Below the pieces are notes generated by a model that was given only the letters and a program-made list of their open reading frames with translations, ran no database searches and was not told the DNA's origin. Made by a program: the position numbers and the translations under genes. This document shows, in pieces, positions 1-11,964 of a stretch of DNA of 64,000 nucleotides; position 1 is the first letter of the stretch; every line of letters starts with the position of its first letter. Origin of the DNA: Akebia trifoliata (Eukaryota > Streptophyta > Magnoliopsida > Ranunculales > Lardizabalaceae); the NCBI GenBank assembly GCA_017979445.1, contig CM030706.1:16044967-16108966 (forward strand). The letters run 5' to 3'.

Positions 1-1463
1 TGGGCCCACTCCTTATCATATAAATATGCATAAGGTGTTTTACCTATTTTTACTTTAAGACAACGTGATTAATCATTACCCTTCCATCCTGTCCATCAAT
101 AGGTGGTTGATCTTGCCTTTGATTCCTATCTCGGGGAGGATTTTCTCTCTATTTTTAGGCAGGTCCCTCAATGTACCCTATTCTGCCAACCTTTATACAA
201 TTTTTTCAAGGCTTGGAACTTGTTGGTCATATGGGCCCATACCTTATGATACTCATAGTATCACTCATCTTGCTTTATTTGATCTTGAAGTAACGGTGCT
301 GGCCATTCGAAATAAGGTTCATTCTTGATGAGGGATAGGATTTCACTAAGGAGCATGAAGAAGTATGTTCCCTCTCTTCTCTACTCTCTACCTTGCTCAA
401 GTGGTATCTTCCTACTCTTTTGCTGTGGTTGTTAGTTATGGGGCTTCTCCAAGGTGTGTATGACCTTGTTCTTCCCGAATGAATTTCGAGGATCGTCCAT
501 TAGTCTGATGTATTTCTCTACTTTTTTGAACAGTTCGCTTAGTGTTTCTAGTCTCCTCTTCACAAGAGACTTGTACAATCCTAAACCAGATGGCAATGAG
601 TTTTTTAACTCTACTACTACCATTCTCTTGTCACAACTTTCCAGGGCCATCACCTCTTCTCTGAATCTCCTCATAAATTCTCTGAAGCTTTCCCCATATT
701 GCATTCTCATGTTGAGCAAAGTGTCCACATGTCCACCATTCTTCCTGTTTCCAGTGTAACAGGTTACAAAGGTAGTACATAGCTCCTCAAAGGAAGCTAT
801 TGGTCCACATGGCAGTTTGTGGAACTAAGTCAACGTGTTTGCCTACAAACTAAAAGGGAAAAGTCTGTACGTCAAACCCTTGTTCCCTTCCCACTTTGTG
901 AGCATTTGTCAGAAGTAAAATAAGTGCTCTACTAAGTCCTTCATCTCAGAGGAAGGGGTGAAACATGGTGGTAAGAATTTCTTCAGAATCTCTTCCGTTA
1001 AAAACTCCATTGTAAAGGGGGATCTCTGAATGCCCCTAACGGCCTGCACCGCCACTGTACTTATGTCTACACTCTTCATAGTCTCCTTCTCCTTTAAGAT
1101 AATCTATCTGATCTCCTTTCGAGTTAGATCCATTGTGGGTTCAACTCAAGTAGTGACTGTGGCAGCTTTTGTTTCTCCCTCCTCAGCTGGGTCCCACGGT
1201 TGAGAGATGCCTTCTATGTTTGAGGCGTGATCATCTCCGATAGGAGGTAGAGGATCTCACGGTGGGAGATCTTGTTTTACTTTCTACTGATTTTCTAGAC
1301 GTCGACTCAAATTTATATTCTACTCAGTCAAGTCGTCCATCTTCTTCTACATATCCTCTTGCTATTTTCTCATGACTTTTAATATTGCAAAAAGGTTAGC
1401 ATCCACGACTGGTGACACGGGTGAGGGTGCATTGACTTCAATTGTTCTAGTGGGTCTCACCAT
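1..1463 (-). pseudogene. gag relic of copy A
   Basis: Gag would form the virus-like particle core. The minus-strand start (MVRPTRTIEVNAPS) is at 1463, equivalent to the start of gag in copies C and G. The longest open piece is 728-432 and contains NMRMQYGESFREFMRRFREE and LETLSELFKKVEKYIRL, colinear with copy C at 32537-32780. Frameshifts and stops interrupt it throughout, so it cannot encode a full Gag. Protease and polymerase would lie left of the window. Confidence 0.75.
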
Positions 1464-1516
1464 TATTTTGATTGAAATCAATATGTTGTTGGTGATCCCA
1501 CAAACAATGCCAGATT

Positions 1517-2089
1517 TTTGGGGTTAGATTCTGATGAAAGCGTTGATGGACTCTTCCTTACTATTCCGAAGTCGCACTTTCCACCTCCCTGTTAGCACCG
1601 GCATCGTACTTGCCAAAAACTTTCTGAAGCTTAAGTTAGATTTGTAGAAGAATAATGGTTATCATTGGTCGAACTCTCAATCGACCAAAAGATCCCTGAG
1701 CTTGAGCCCCCTTTGCTATTTATAGACATTTCTTTTGAATCAGGATTTCCCCTTCTCATTAAATGTGATCTTGGAGAATCCCCTGATTACCAAAATCCTA
1801 AATAGAATTGGGATCTTTTGGGTTTTGCTAATCTGGGGAGATCTCCTCCGAGATCTCAGGGCTTGACATGCGAAAATTAGGGTAAGGATATTCTTTGACC
1901 ATACCTTTCCTACCTCGTAGACCAGGTCTTGTCTAGTGTTGTGCTACATTTCTAGCTAGGCGAGGCACTTTCTACCTTGTCTTGCACTGCTAGTGGACAA
2001 CACTCCTTATGTTAATTTATGTATGACACTACTTAACTAGCTAGGACACGTGTACGATTTGGATAATTGCACGATTATTTCCCTCTACA
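1517..2089 (-). repeat. 5' LTR of copy A
   Basis: About 573 bp, aligned by eye with the LTRs of element C. It reads from TGTAGAGGGA (2089) to a decayed ...CCCCAAA end at 1517, where the expected terminal CA is mutated. A TATA-like 'ctatttatag' lies near 1712-1722. Confidence 0.75.
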
Positions 2090-2561
2090 TGACTAAAAAA
2101 ATAAAGGAGCTTAAGGATGTGAGCCACATTACCAAGTCCAATAGAGTAGTAAAGGCAACCTAAAAGGTAGTATGGAGGGCAAAGGATAATGATAAGAAGA
2201 AAAATAAGGTAAAAAGGAAACAAATTATGATAGAAGTAGGACAGAACAATAAGTTAGGGGCAGATAAGGTAGCTAGTGCAGAAAAGTTAGTTGAATAGAA
2301 GAAACAACGGGGTTTGTAGAGGTTGAAAAAGTAGAATAGGTAATATAAACCACAACAGAGAGAGAAAAATAGTTATTACATAATCAAAATAGATATGGGA
2401 AATAATTCCAAAAGAAAAGATAGTGGCAGCAGAGAAAAAAAAATAAAGACAAGGGAAAAGGAAATGCAGTTATTACAGATGAGAAAGAACGTAACAAAAA
2501 AAGAGGTAAAAAAAAATTCCTTAAGATTATCAAGAAAAGCTAGTATAGTTTGGTAGAGCAC

Positions 2562-4302
2562 TGAAAGCGCCCTCGATCCGCGGGGTGCGCGGATCCGCTT
2601 TTGACCCTTGAGGTTTGGGAGTCGCCACCTAGTTATTACGGTCTAGGAACCGATCAATGACTCTAAACGGATAAAAACTAATCTAAAACAAAAAAAAAAC
2701 TGAATTCGGGGATCAAGTTACGGGGTTGGAAGGTGTTAGGCACCAACCCCGCCCGGCCAAAGCCGGTCTCTACTAAATTCCCAAGTAAATTACATTGCTA
2801 AAACCTAGATAAGAAAATAAATAAAAATAAAAGGTTTACCTTTCCGATGGCAAGGACTTGGTTCCCTCAGATCTGACAAAAAGAACTCCTTGTACCGTGC
2901 TCCCTTGCTTCGTTCTGCTTCCGGATTTGACTTCGGATCTCCGAGGCAAGGTATCTCCTTGTTTTTGAATCTGAACTCTTCAAGTTCGTTGCGGATTTGG
3001 GGATGTTTTTAGAAGGCTTTTGGGTGTTTTCTAGACTAAAATTGAAGGAGGGATGTTAGTTAAGGAGTTGGGGCTCCAAACTAGGGTTTATGGGGGGCTA
3101 GGAGAGCTTCTAGACCTACTTCTCTTAGGGTTTATTATTTGATACGAAAATAGGGTGTGAGCACCTTTATTTATAGATGTTTTTAGGGGTTGATTTGGAT
3201 AGAGTTAGTGTTTAATTAGAGATCTTCTAATTAGAGTTGTGTTTTAGTTTGACTTGTTTTAGGTAGAATTGTTTTTTAATTAGAATTGTTTTAGGTAGAA
3301 TTATTTTTAAGTTAGAACTCTATTAGATAGAGTTATTAATCAATTATAATTCTATTATGACTTTTGGTCTTATTTGATTGACTTTTAATGTTTTGACTTT
3401 AGTCTTAATTGATTGACTTTTAATATTTTGACTTCAGTCTTGCTTAATTGACTTTAATTTTGACTTCAGTCTCACTTGATTGACTTTAATACCTTGAATT
3501 CAGTCTTGCTTGATTTACTTTTAATTTTTGGAGAACCCCCCTCTATTATTTCTTTAATTCTTTGGACCCCCAAATGGAGGGGTCCTTAAATAAATATCCC
3601 ACGAACCCTCAACAATTTTGCCTGAGAGTCCGATTAATCGATTTTTTAGGTTCAAAATTTTAAATTAATTTCATTAATGTTTTACTTTAATTATTTAATG
3701 TTTTATTTATTAATTTCGAATTTTTAATTATGAAAATTATGAAATTACCGTTTTGCCCCCGGAGAGGACTTTTCACGTTTCAAGTCGGTTTTTAATGTTC
3801 TAGGATGTTTTAGAATCGGTTTTTCGTAAGGAATTCAATGAGAATGTTGGTTTGTGTCATTTATGAAAATTTTTATGTGAAATGATTGTGAACTTTATGA
3901 GGGGTATTTTCGTAATTTTGTCAAATTCTGTTAAAATTGGTGAAATGATTTATTTGGTTCCGATTTGTTATTTTATGTGTTCGAGAGAGTTTTCCTAAGC
4001 GTAACGTAGGCTCTAGGATTGTTTTGAGGTTAGGGGTATTTTGGTAATTTGATAGTTTTTAGTGATTTTTATCGTGAAGCTTCTTTTTGGTTTGCAAGAT
4101 GATGATTTCTATGTTTCTAGGGTCGTATTTACCTAGCGTAGCGTGGTTTCTAAGTTTTGTCAGTTCGAGATACCTCATCCGGATTTCTGAAACACATCTG
4201 GTAACAAAATAAAGCAATGGAATACACATCCATCATTGGGAATCATTGCAATCGGATTGACGAGTTGATTAATCAGGCGGATGCAAAAATGGGGTGTCTA
4301 CA
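2562..4302 (-). repeat. Solo LTR (minus strand) with AGCAC target duplication
   Basis: A 1741-bp LTR with no internal region attached. On the minus strand it starts TGTAGACACCCC (at 4302) and ends ...GGCGCTTTCA (at 2562). The 5-bp direct duplication AGCAC sits at 2557-2561 and 4303-4307. Internal landmarks of this LTR group are present: a TATAAATA box (minus, about 3168-3176), the GGTGCCTAACACCTTCC block (minus, near 2730-2746) and GGTGGCGACTCC (near 2620). It arose by recombination between two LTRs after insertion into F. Its 5' 300 bp closely match 7806-8110. Confidence 0.9.
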
Positions 4303-4307
4303 AGCAC

Positions 4308-5560
4308 ATTAACAAAGTGCTAGCACAGGTATCCATCTTGGAGCTACTACTAAGGTTAGAAAAACACTAAGAGGCATTGATGAAGGTACTCAACGAATCA
4401 CATGTGGTAGAAGTCACCTCACTAGAACAACTAGATAAAATTGTGAGGCTGATTGTAGTGCCTAATGCCATCACATTCATGGAGGATGAACTCATCCTGA
4501 AAGATTGTGTCCATATAGAGCCACTTTACATTGCAATGATGCACAAAGTATGATCATCACTCACATATTGTTGGACAAGAGATCTGCCTTTAATGTTAGT
4601 CTTTATACCACATTGAAGAAACTCGATGTGGATTAGACTCTTTTCAGACCCGACAAGAGAAAAATTCGAGCTTTTGATAGCTTAAGAGAGAGTCAATATA
4701 TGAAATTGACTTGCCAATCTCGATCGGACCTTATACTTTGGGAATCACCTACAAAGTAATCAACATGCCAAACATTTTAAACTTTATCTTACGAAGGCTA
4801 TGGATTCACTCAGTAGGGGTAGTGCCATCATTTCTTCATTAATATGTCTAGTTCATCATCAACCAGAACTTAGTGAAAATGAAGGCATCAAACTTTTTGC
4901 TAGCAGATAAGTCACCAGATGTGCCATAATTTGACATTGAAGTATTGAGTGACAAACTCATGTATCACTCCTTCCAATTTGAACTAGTAAACCACATTTT
5001 GGAAGTCATAGAGATCAAACAGGCCAGCTTACCACCTATAGTGATGATGATAGGCTGGATGATGAAACAATCCAATTTTCAGCCAAGAAAAGAACTAGGG
5101 AAGAAAAACCAAGGCAAGGCTAAGCTTATTTCAACCCCGATTGTAATGCCATGGTTTGGCCTTGGATTAAAGCCTACCTGCAAAAACAAACTTCAAATGG
5201 ATACAAAAAAGAAAGAATTGAAGTTGGCCAAAATTGAACAGAGAGAGCCTAAGATCTATGATCTTGGGAGGTTCCCTCGTATTAGGGAGACCTTCCCTAT
5301 GTGAGAGGAGATGTGAACCCATTTAAGACTTGTCAGAGCTACAACTTCGAAAAGAAAGTCAGCAAGAACCTACCCAACCATTCTTTAAAGATAGTATCAA
5401 CAATTTTTTTAGGGAAGACATTGAAAAAAGAGAGCCCACAAAAACAAATGACCTCAGCAATGGGGATTTTGCATTTACACCCAATTTTGATTTGAATTCT
5501 ATGGATACACCATCTCTATCCGAGGTGTCATTATTGATGACTATTACGATTCCATAATGG
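4308..5560 (+). pseudogene. Protease-region relic of element F
   Basis: Reads VSILELLLRLEKH, then EALMKVLNESHVVEVTSLEQ and a downstream segment ending in PLYIAMM. These are the residues that precede the aspartic protease in Tat/Ogre-like pol. The active-site stretch around 4560-4700 is too mutated to show a D[ST]G triad. Open pieces at 4945-5301 and 5330-5554 are parts of the linker between protease and reverse transcriptase. Multiple stops make it non-coding today. The assignment rests on remembered motif order and has not been searched. Confidence 0.6.
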
Positions 5561-5789
5561 TTGTGACTATTGACTCAGGGAAGGCTCCCTCCCCAACATA
5601 GGCTATTTAGTGAGAAAAGCGATGGTTTTTCGCAATTGGAACATCGTCCTAGTCACCATTAAGGTTGCCTTGGCTTCTAAAACCTTTTCTTGTTAAATTT
5701 TTGCATTACTTCCAAGGATCCTAATAGACCTTCATCCTCAGGAGGACTTAATTTAGAAGGTCCAACTTTATTAACAAAAATAAAAAAAA

Positions 5790-6368
5790 GTTAGAAAAAT
5801 CAAATGTTTACAAATGTGTTTGATACACTTGTCCAGGATGATTGAGTGGTACTATAAGCAGATCAGCATGTGGGTGCTACCCAGCAGTAGGGCAGGTTAA
5901 AGCAGAGATCTCCTTAGTCTTACTAGAAGGGCAGCACAACATAGAATAAGACCTAGCTTGACAAGAAGAACAGACCTAATCAAAGAATACCCGTAATCTT
6001 GATATGCGCACGTCAAGCCTAGAGATTGCGGAGGAGATCTTCCTAGTATAGTATATCAATCCAGAAAATCCTCATTCTGTTAGAGGATCCAAAGAATCAA
6101 GGGATTCATCAGGATCACCCCCCATGAGAAGGGGAAACCCTGATTCGTAGGAAGGATTTATAAATAGCACAATTAGCACAGATGAAGGGATCTTTTGATG
6201 GATTGGAGGTTTAACCAATTTATTAAATTGTTCATCTTCTTCCCTAACTTGAGCATCGAAATTTTTTTGGTAAATAACACGTCGGCACAAAGATAGAGGC
6301 AACATGACTGACTTCTGACCCATAAGGCATAGTCCATCAGTACCGTTCACTAGATTCTGGTCATACAA
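5790..6368 (+). repeat. 5' LTR of copy B
   Basis: Aligns along its length with the element C LTRs. Shared blocks include tgtccagg, the aatac(c)cgtaatcttgat block, gaggagatcttcctagtat and the TATA-like tttataaata at 6150-6160. The first 40 bp are decayed, so the start is approximate. The leader after it keeps 'ccgtgggaa'. Confidence 0.65.
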
Positions 6369-6418
6369 ATTTTGTACCTTCCGTGGGAAATCAATATTAT
6401 ATTATTTTTAGTCGAAAC

Positions 6419-7800
6419 AATGGTGAGATCCAAAAGAACCTCCAAAGTCAATGCATCCTCACCCAAGGCACCAACCGTTGATGCTTAACTCTTGGAAATG
6501 TTAGAAGTCATGAGAAAACAACAAAAAAAAGATGTAGAAGAAGATAGATGACTTAGCCAAATTGAATCAGAACCTGAGTCAACGTCTAGAGAACTAACAA
6601 CCAGCAAGACAAGATCTCCTACCGAGAGATCCTTAGCCTCATGTTAGAGATGATCATGTTTCAAATACAGAAGAAAGTTCTCAACCGTTGATCCCAACGG
6701 GAGAAGGAGAGATAAAAGTTGCCACTACAACTACTCAAGTAGAATCCCCAATGGTGACTTGAAAGGACATTAGAAAGATGATCTGAAAAGAGAAAGAGAT
6801 GATGAAGAGTGCAAATATTGGCATAGTGGCAACGCAAGCTGTTAGGAGAATTCAGAAGTCTCCCTTTACAACGAAGATCTTGGTGGGAAAAATTTCGAAG
6901 AAGTTTATGTCGTCACATTTCACCCTTTATTTAGGGACAAAAGACTTAGTGGAGCATCAATTCCATTTTCGACAGATGTTTGCCTTGTGGGAAGGAAACG
7001 AAGGATTAATGTACAGGCTGTTCCCTTATAGGTTGTAGGGAAACACGTTAACATGGTTTCACAAGTTGGCATGTGGATAAGTAGCTTCTTTGGAGGAGTT
7101 TTGTACTACCTCTATAACAAGGTACATTGGAAACAGAAAAAGTGGCGAAGACGTAGACACTCTACTCAGCATGAGGATGTAGTCTGAAAAAGTCTTAGAG
7201 AATTTACAAAGAGATTTAGGGAAGAAACGATGTTCTTGGAAAGTTGTGAATGAGATAATAGCAGTAGTGGCATTCAGAAACTCTTTACCATCTGGCTTAG
7301 GGTTATATAGGTCTTTTGTGAATAATAGACCAGAAACATTAAGTGAGCTGCTCGAGAGAGTAAAAAAATATATTAGATTGGAAGATGATCCCTAGAATTC
7401 GGCCAAGAAGATTAAAGTAATACATATTGTGCTAAAGCCCAATTAGCAACATCAACCACATTAGTAGAGCAGGAAGAGACCGCTCGAGTAGGACAGGGAA
7501 CAGAGAAGAGGGGACATATTTCTCTATGCCCTCTAATGAGATTTTACTGCAAATCATGAATGAGTCTCATTTTGAATGGCCAGTGCCACTTCTTCGAAAT
7601 CAGATAATGATATAAGCGATACTACGAGTTTCACAAGGTATGGGCACACACCACTAATAGATGCCAGGCCTTGAAAAGGTTTTTGTAGAGGTTGACAGAG
7701 CAGGGCAGACAAATGGACATGTCTAGAAGACAGAGGCAAAATCCACCCGAGACAGGAATCAAAGGCCTGATCAACCACCTGTTGAAGGCCAGGATGGAAG
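6419..7800 (+). pseudogene. gag relic of copy B
   Basis: The ATG at 6419 opens MVRSKRTSKVNASSPKAP, matching the gag starts of A, C and G. The longest clean piece is 6799-7035, with IQKSPFTTKILVGKISKKF and a capsid-like segment. Further matches to C run to 7800 in shifted frames, for example PETLSELLERVKKYIRLEDDP near 7330-7390. Stop codons are scattered throughout, so no functional Gag can be made. Confidence 0.65.
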
Positions 7801-7805
7801 GGAAG

Positions 7806-9393
7806 TGTAGACACCCAATTTTTGCACTCGCCTGATTAATCAACTCGTCAACCCGATTGCAATGGTTCCCAATGATGGATGATTATTTCAATACTTTATT
7901 TTGTTACCAGATATATTTCAGAAATCCGGATGAGGTATCTCGAACTGACAAAACTATAGAAACCACGCTACGCTAGGAAAATATAATCCCAAAAACATAG
8001 AAATCATCATCTTGCAGACAAAAAGAAGCTTTACGATAAAAATCACTAAAAAATGACCAAATTATCAAAATACCACTAACTTCAAAACGTCCCTAGAGCC
8101 TACATTAAAATCCTCAACCACCCCAATTTCCGTTAAAATCTCAACACCAAAAACTCCCAAATTAGTCCCTACACCTTTACTACACCCCGAGTTCCCAAAC
8201 ATCCTGGGAAAATCCCATCCACCTGGCCATTCCCATAAACCAATTGATCAACACTAATCCACTACCACCTCCAAACCATCCATGTCCAATAAGACAAGGG
8301 ATACATTCATGACTAATAAGAGGAAAGAGCCGAAAAACAGATAAAAGGAATAATGAGCAATCAGTTCATAAATGGTTTAATCAATTGCACAACAAACACT
8401 CCGAAACAAATAAGAAAACGAGCAAATAAACATGGTAAATGACCGTATTCGGAGAGCATACAAGAATAATTCTAATAAATGAACAAGAAAATCAAAAGAA
8501 AATGGGAAACTCGAAATAGGAGTATTGTTGATACTCGAAACAGATCCAAAAGTGAATGAAATAAACGAGAAAAAAGAGAAAATGACTTACCTCGAAGGGA
8601 AACCGCAGTCCACGCGAAATCTTCGAAGCTTTAAAACTCGTCCACGAGCGTTCAAATGCAACACAACCAGTCCGCCAAGGGACTAAATCAACGAAATCAA
8701 TGAGAGAACGAAAAGGCAAGAAGAAGAATTGCCAAAAGTCGTCGAAGAAAAAGAAAAATCGAAAGAAAGCGAAGAAAAAGGAGAAAATGGAGGGGCACGA
8801 AGGCTTTATCGTTTGAAATTCATATTGGTCCGTGCTACTAGCTCGGGCGAAACGAAGTTTAGCTTATTCGTATCACAAACACGGATGAAGAAAATTTGGT
8901 TGGAACCATGCCTCAAACACGGATGAAAGAAACAAAAATGCTATCCGTGTTTTGAACACGGGTAAAATCGAACCAAATGCTATCCGTGCCTCAAGCACGG
9001 GTCAGTCAATAAATAAAAGGGAAAAATAAAAATAATAATAACAAAATAACAAAAAAATCAAACGGACAGAAAAATCAAAAAAATTTCAAAAATCCTTTCA
9101 AGTTGCACACAATTTCGATTTGTTAAAATACGACCGAAAAATACTTAAATTTCAAAAATCACTAAATCTTCATCAAATCCAAGGTCTCACACAAGCTCCG
9201 CGCCATCGAGACCAAGGAATAAATAAGGTAACCTTGTCAGACCTCGTGTTTGGGTAACCATTTTCTACAAAAGTCATCAATTCAACCGGTAATTCGAAGT
9301 CGTGTTTTACAAAATTTCGTCTGGCCCGTACAAATAGGGGTTTAGTCTATTCTTTGCAGTTCTTTGCACGCAATTCATACAAAGAAGGGCAGC
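7806..9393 (+). repeat. LTR fragment (plus strand), 5' part, no visible 3' end
   Basis: Starts TGTAGACACCC at 7806. The first ~300 bp match the 5' end of the 2562-4302 solo LTR read on its own strand (shared blocks such as CAGAAATCCGGATGAGGTAT). After about 8110 the sequence diverges. I find no GGTGGCGACTC block and no terminal CA before the next LTR begins at 9394, so this is a 5' LTR portion whose 3' part is missing. Two small perfect hairpins lie at 8945-8961 and 8984-9000. Confidence 0.6.
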
Positions 9394-11714
9394 TGTGGAC
9401 ACCCCAATTTGAATGGGCCCTCACTCAAAAGGGCCCAAAAACAGTATTTTTCAATAAACTTGGACAATGGACCTCAAAAGCCCGAATCATTTATACGTGG
9501 CATCTTTGTCAAAATCAAGGTTCCTAAGACCCCCTGAAAGTCTAATGGGCCCACCAAAGGGACTTGGCATGCTTCCATTTACCTCGCTCCACTCAAAACA
9601 TTGATTTTTCGACAAAATTGGCCAATGGGCTTTTTGGGGCCAAAATCACTGAAAAATGGCCTGTTGATTGAACCGAAGCCCCTAAGACCACCCAATGGTC
9701 TAAGGGACCTAGAAAAGGGTTGTGACCCATCCTACATGTGTTCAACATCACCGCTCCACCCAAGAATAACCGAGCGCTCGATGAAATCCTCCAACGGGCC
9801 TAAAAGGCCCAATTTGCCAACACGTGGCATTTTTGATCGAACCGGCAATTGCAAAAATCTTTAAAAAATTAATAAATTAAAAAATATGAGACTTGGAATG
9901 CCTACCCCTCCTCTACTTCCACCGCTCCACCCCCGAATTCGCAAACACCCTAAACACCCCAAAGCCCACAAACCCTCAACCTTTTTTTTAAATTAATTTC
10001 TCACCTTAACCCTAACCTAAAAATCAATCCCACATCATTTAAAATCTAAAACCATCCTACCTTCTCAAAACCATTTCTAAAATAGCCTCAAACAATTCTT
10101 TTAACCCAAAACCACTTCTAAACCCAGCCCAACACCTCAAAGCCTATAAAATCCTACCCATATCCAATTCATTTCCAACACACAACCTTAACCCATTATC
10201 CATTACCCACATCAACCAATCACCTTCTCAAACATCAAAAGATGACACATGTCATCACCAACCTTCATCTCCCTCATCTAATCACCTACCCCCGTCACCA
10301 CTTTCTAAACAATCCATCTAACCCATATCACTTTTCTTCCAAAATCACCTCATCCCATACCCTACCCTAACCTAACCTATCCCCATTCTCTAACATCATC
10401 AATCACCCACACCTCAACCCATACCCTAATCCATCACCATTCTCTAACATCATTAACCACCCACATCACCACCCATATCTCTTACATATCAACCCATCAC
10501 TTTCCCTTAAAACACTCCAACAAAATCACCTCAACCCATACTTCCCTCATCATCAACCAACTAACCCATACCCTTCTCTCTAATCAAACCACCCCCTATC
10601 AACCAATCAACCATTCAACCAATCTCATCACCTCACTCTCTCATCATGATTGTCATATGTCCTCATCCCCTTAATCCTGTCAAAAACCAATCCACCAACC
10701 TCTTACATAACCCATTCTCCTAAATCTACACACCTTACCTCTTCAACCAACCTAACACTCCTTTTCTAAATAACCCCCTTACACCCCCACTCCTCCCATC
10801 AACCATCACTCATCTCATCCCACCAAACACTCTACCCAAATGGATTTGGGTAAGATCCAAACCATTTAGGTTAAAACACAACCCATTTCCCTCATTACAC
10901 AAATACCCTCACTTTCATTCTAAATTTCATACCTTCCACCCCTAAAACCTATGCCATTATCCCTCCTTTCAAACTTTCACCCCATTATACCCTAAATCTC
11001 CTCCAAATATCTATAAATACCCCTCCCCTCCTTCCAAAAATGGTTACCAAGTCTTAAGAAAAAAAATATAACTATTACTCTACCCTTCTCTCTACTATTC
11101 TCACCATCAATCTTCCAAAAAATACTTCCATACTCTACTAAGAACTCAAGAAGAACTCAAGAGGACTCAAAGACATAGAAGAAGAAAAGAGATAAAAGTG
11201 ACTTTGAAGCTTTAAGGTGGGTTCAAAGTGCACCCCCCTCTCTCTCTCTACCTTCTCCTCTTCCCTCTTCTATCATCCCCCTCCTCTTCATTTCATGTTA
11301 GATGACTTAAGATGAATGGACTCCAAGGCTAAAGATTTATAAGGGTCATTTCCATTAATAAAATGACCCTATGATCAAGCCAAGAATAAAATCCCTATTT
11401 AGGGTACAAATGCACCCACGTGATACTTCTTTTTTATTTATTTTAAATCAAAATGATCGAGTTCTTTGAGGTTACCGCCACTTGACATGGAGAAAAGGGT
11501 GCCTAACACCTTTCCTTTTATCCAACCGAACCGCTAACCCCGAATCTCAAAGTTTGATTACCCCTCATCCATCGTGAGTCACTAAAATGCCAAAAATATC
11601 TTTTTTTGGAAAATGTACATCGGGTGACCATTCACACCCACTTACAACATGAATGGTGGCGACTCTAAACTTTAGTAGATGTGGCCGTTGTAATGACGAA
11701 AACCACGTATCTAC
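9394..11714 (+). repeat. Full LTR (plus strand), about 2.3 kb, probable solo LTR
   Basis: Starts TGTGGACACCCC (9394) and ends ACGTATCTACA (11714). It has the family landmarks in order: a pyrimidine-rich, C/T/A-biased U3 (about 9900-11000), TATAAATA at 11012-11019, GGTGCCTAACACCTTTCC (11500-11517) and GAATGGTGGCGACTC (11652-11666). No internal element sequence is attached. The flanking 5-mers differ (GCAGC left, TGATT right), so the insertion was altered after it occurred or formed by recombination with the adjoining LTR. Confidence 0.8.
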
Positions 11715-11964
11715 ATGATTTTTCCATACCTAGAAACAAAATCATAAACTTAGCAAGAAAAAAGATATACTCAAAGAACAATAAGGTGCAGATACTTCCA
11801 ACTCACCTAATTATGATGGATTGATTTGTTTTGTCTGTAGAATCCACAAAATAGGGAAAGAAAAAGAGCATAAAAACTCAGAAACAAGTCATGCACTCCT
11901 TAATAAACTACAGGTAGTCCACCAAGGAATCAAATTATCTTCAAATATGTATGGTTATGTTCAC

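Larger units (their letters stand above)
1..2089 (-). mobile_element. Ty3/Gypsy element copy A (family T1), 5' part, cut by window edge
   Basis: This is a minus-strand retrotransposon fragment with its 5' LTR at 1517-2089 and gag reading leftwards off the window. The gag protein and the LTR ends match those of copies B (5790-7805), G (19881-30790) and C (31156-36792), so I group the four as one family, T1. The leader next to the LTR, read on the minus strand, carries a decayed TGGC...GTGGGA primer-site block like the one in G and C. The right boundary is set by the LTR terminus (minus-strand TGTAGAGGGA at 2089). No target duplication can be tested because the left end is outside the window. 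Confidence 0.8.
2090..5789 (+). mobile_element. Tat-lineage Gypsy fragment F, interrupted by a solo LTR
   Basis: This is a plus-strand internal fragment of an old element: a lysine-rich gag-protease spacer (2090-2556), then, after a 1.7-kb solo LTR, the protease region and the linker towards reverse transcriptase (4308-5789). Removing the solo LTR and one copy of its AGCAC duplication rejoins one frame reading SLVEH followed by INKVLAQVSILELL, a segment I recognise from the gag-pro junction of Tat/Ogre-type elements. The left end is cut by copy A and the right end by copy B. No LTR of its own is visible. Stops and frameshifts are frequent. Confidence 0.65.
5790..7805 (+). mobile_element. Ty3/Gypsy element copy B (family T1), 5' LTR plus gag, truncated
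   Basis: Plus-strand 5' LTR followed by leader and gag. It stops abruptly at 7805, where an LTR of another family (TGTAGACACCC) begins inside the post-gag region. The last T1 bases (ggccaggatggaagggaag) align with element C at about 33150-33170, so B is cut, not ended, there. No rest of B is found to the right, so the 3' part was lost by deletion or recombination. Confidence 0.75.

Noticed and set aside
9601..9864. 87-codon frame in the 9394-11714 LTR
   Set aside because: Lies inside LTR U3 sequence, no homology recognised; chance frame.
7806..11714. One 3.9-kb LTR
   Set aside because: A second complete TGTGGACACCCC start at 9394 and the known length range of the related solo LTRs (1.7-2.3 kb) favour two LTR bodies.
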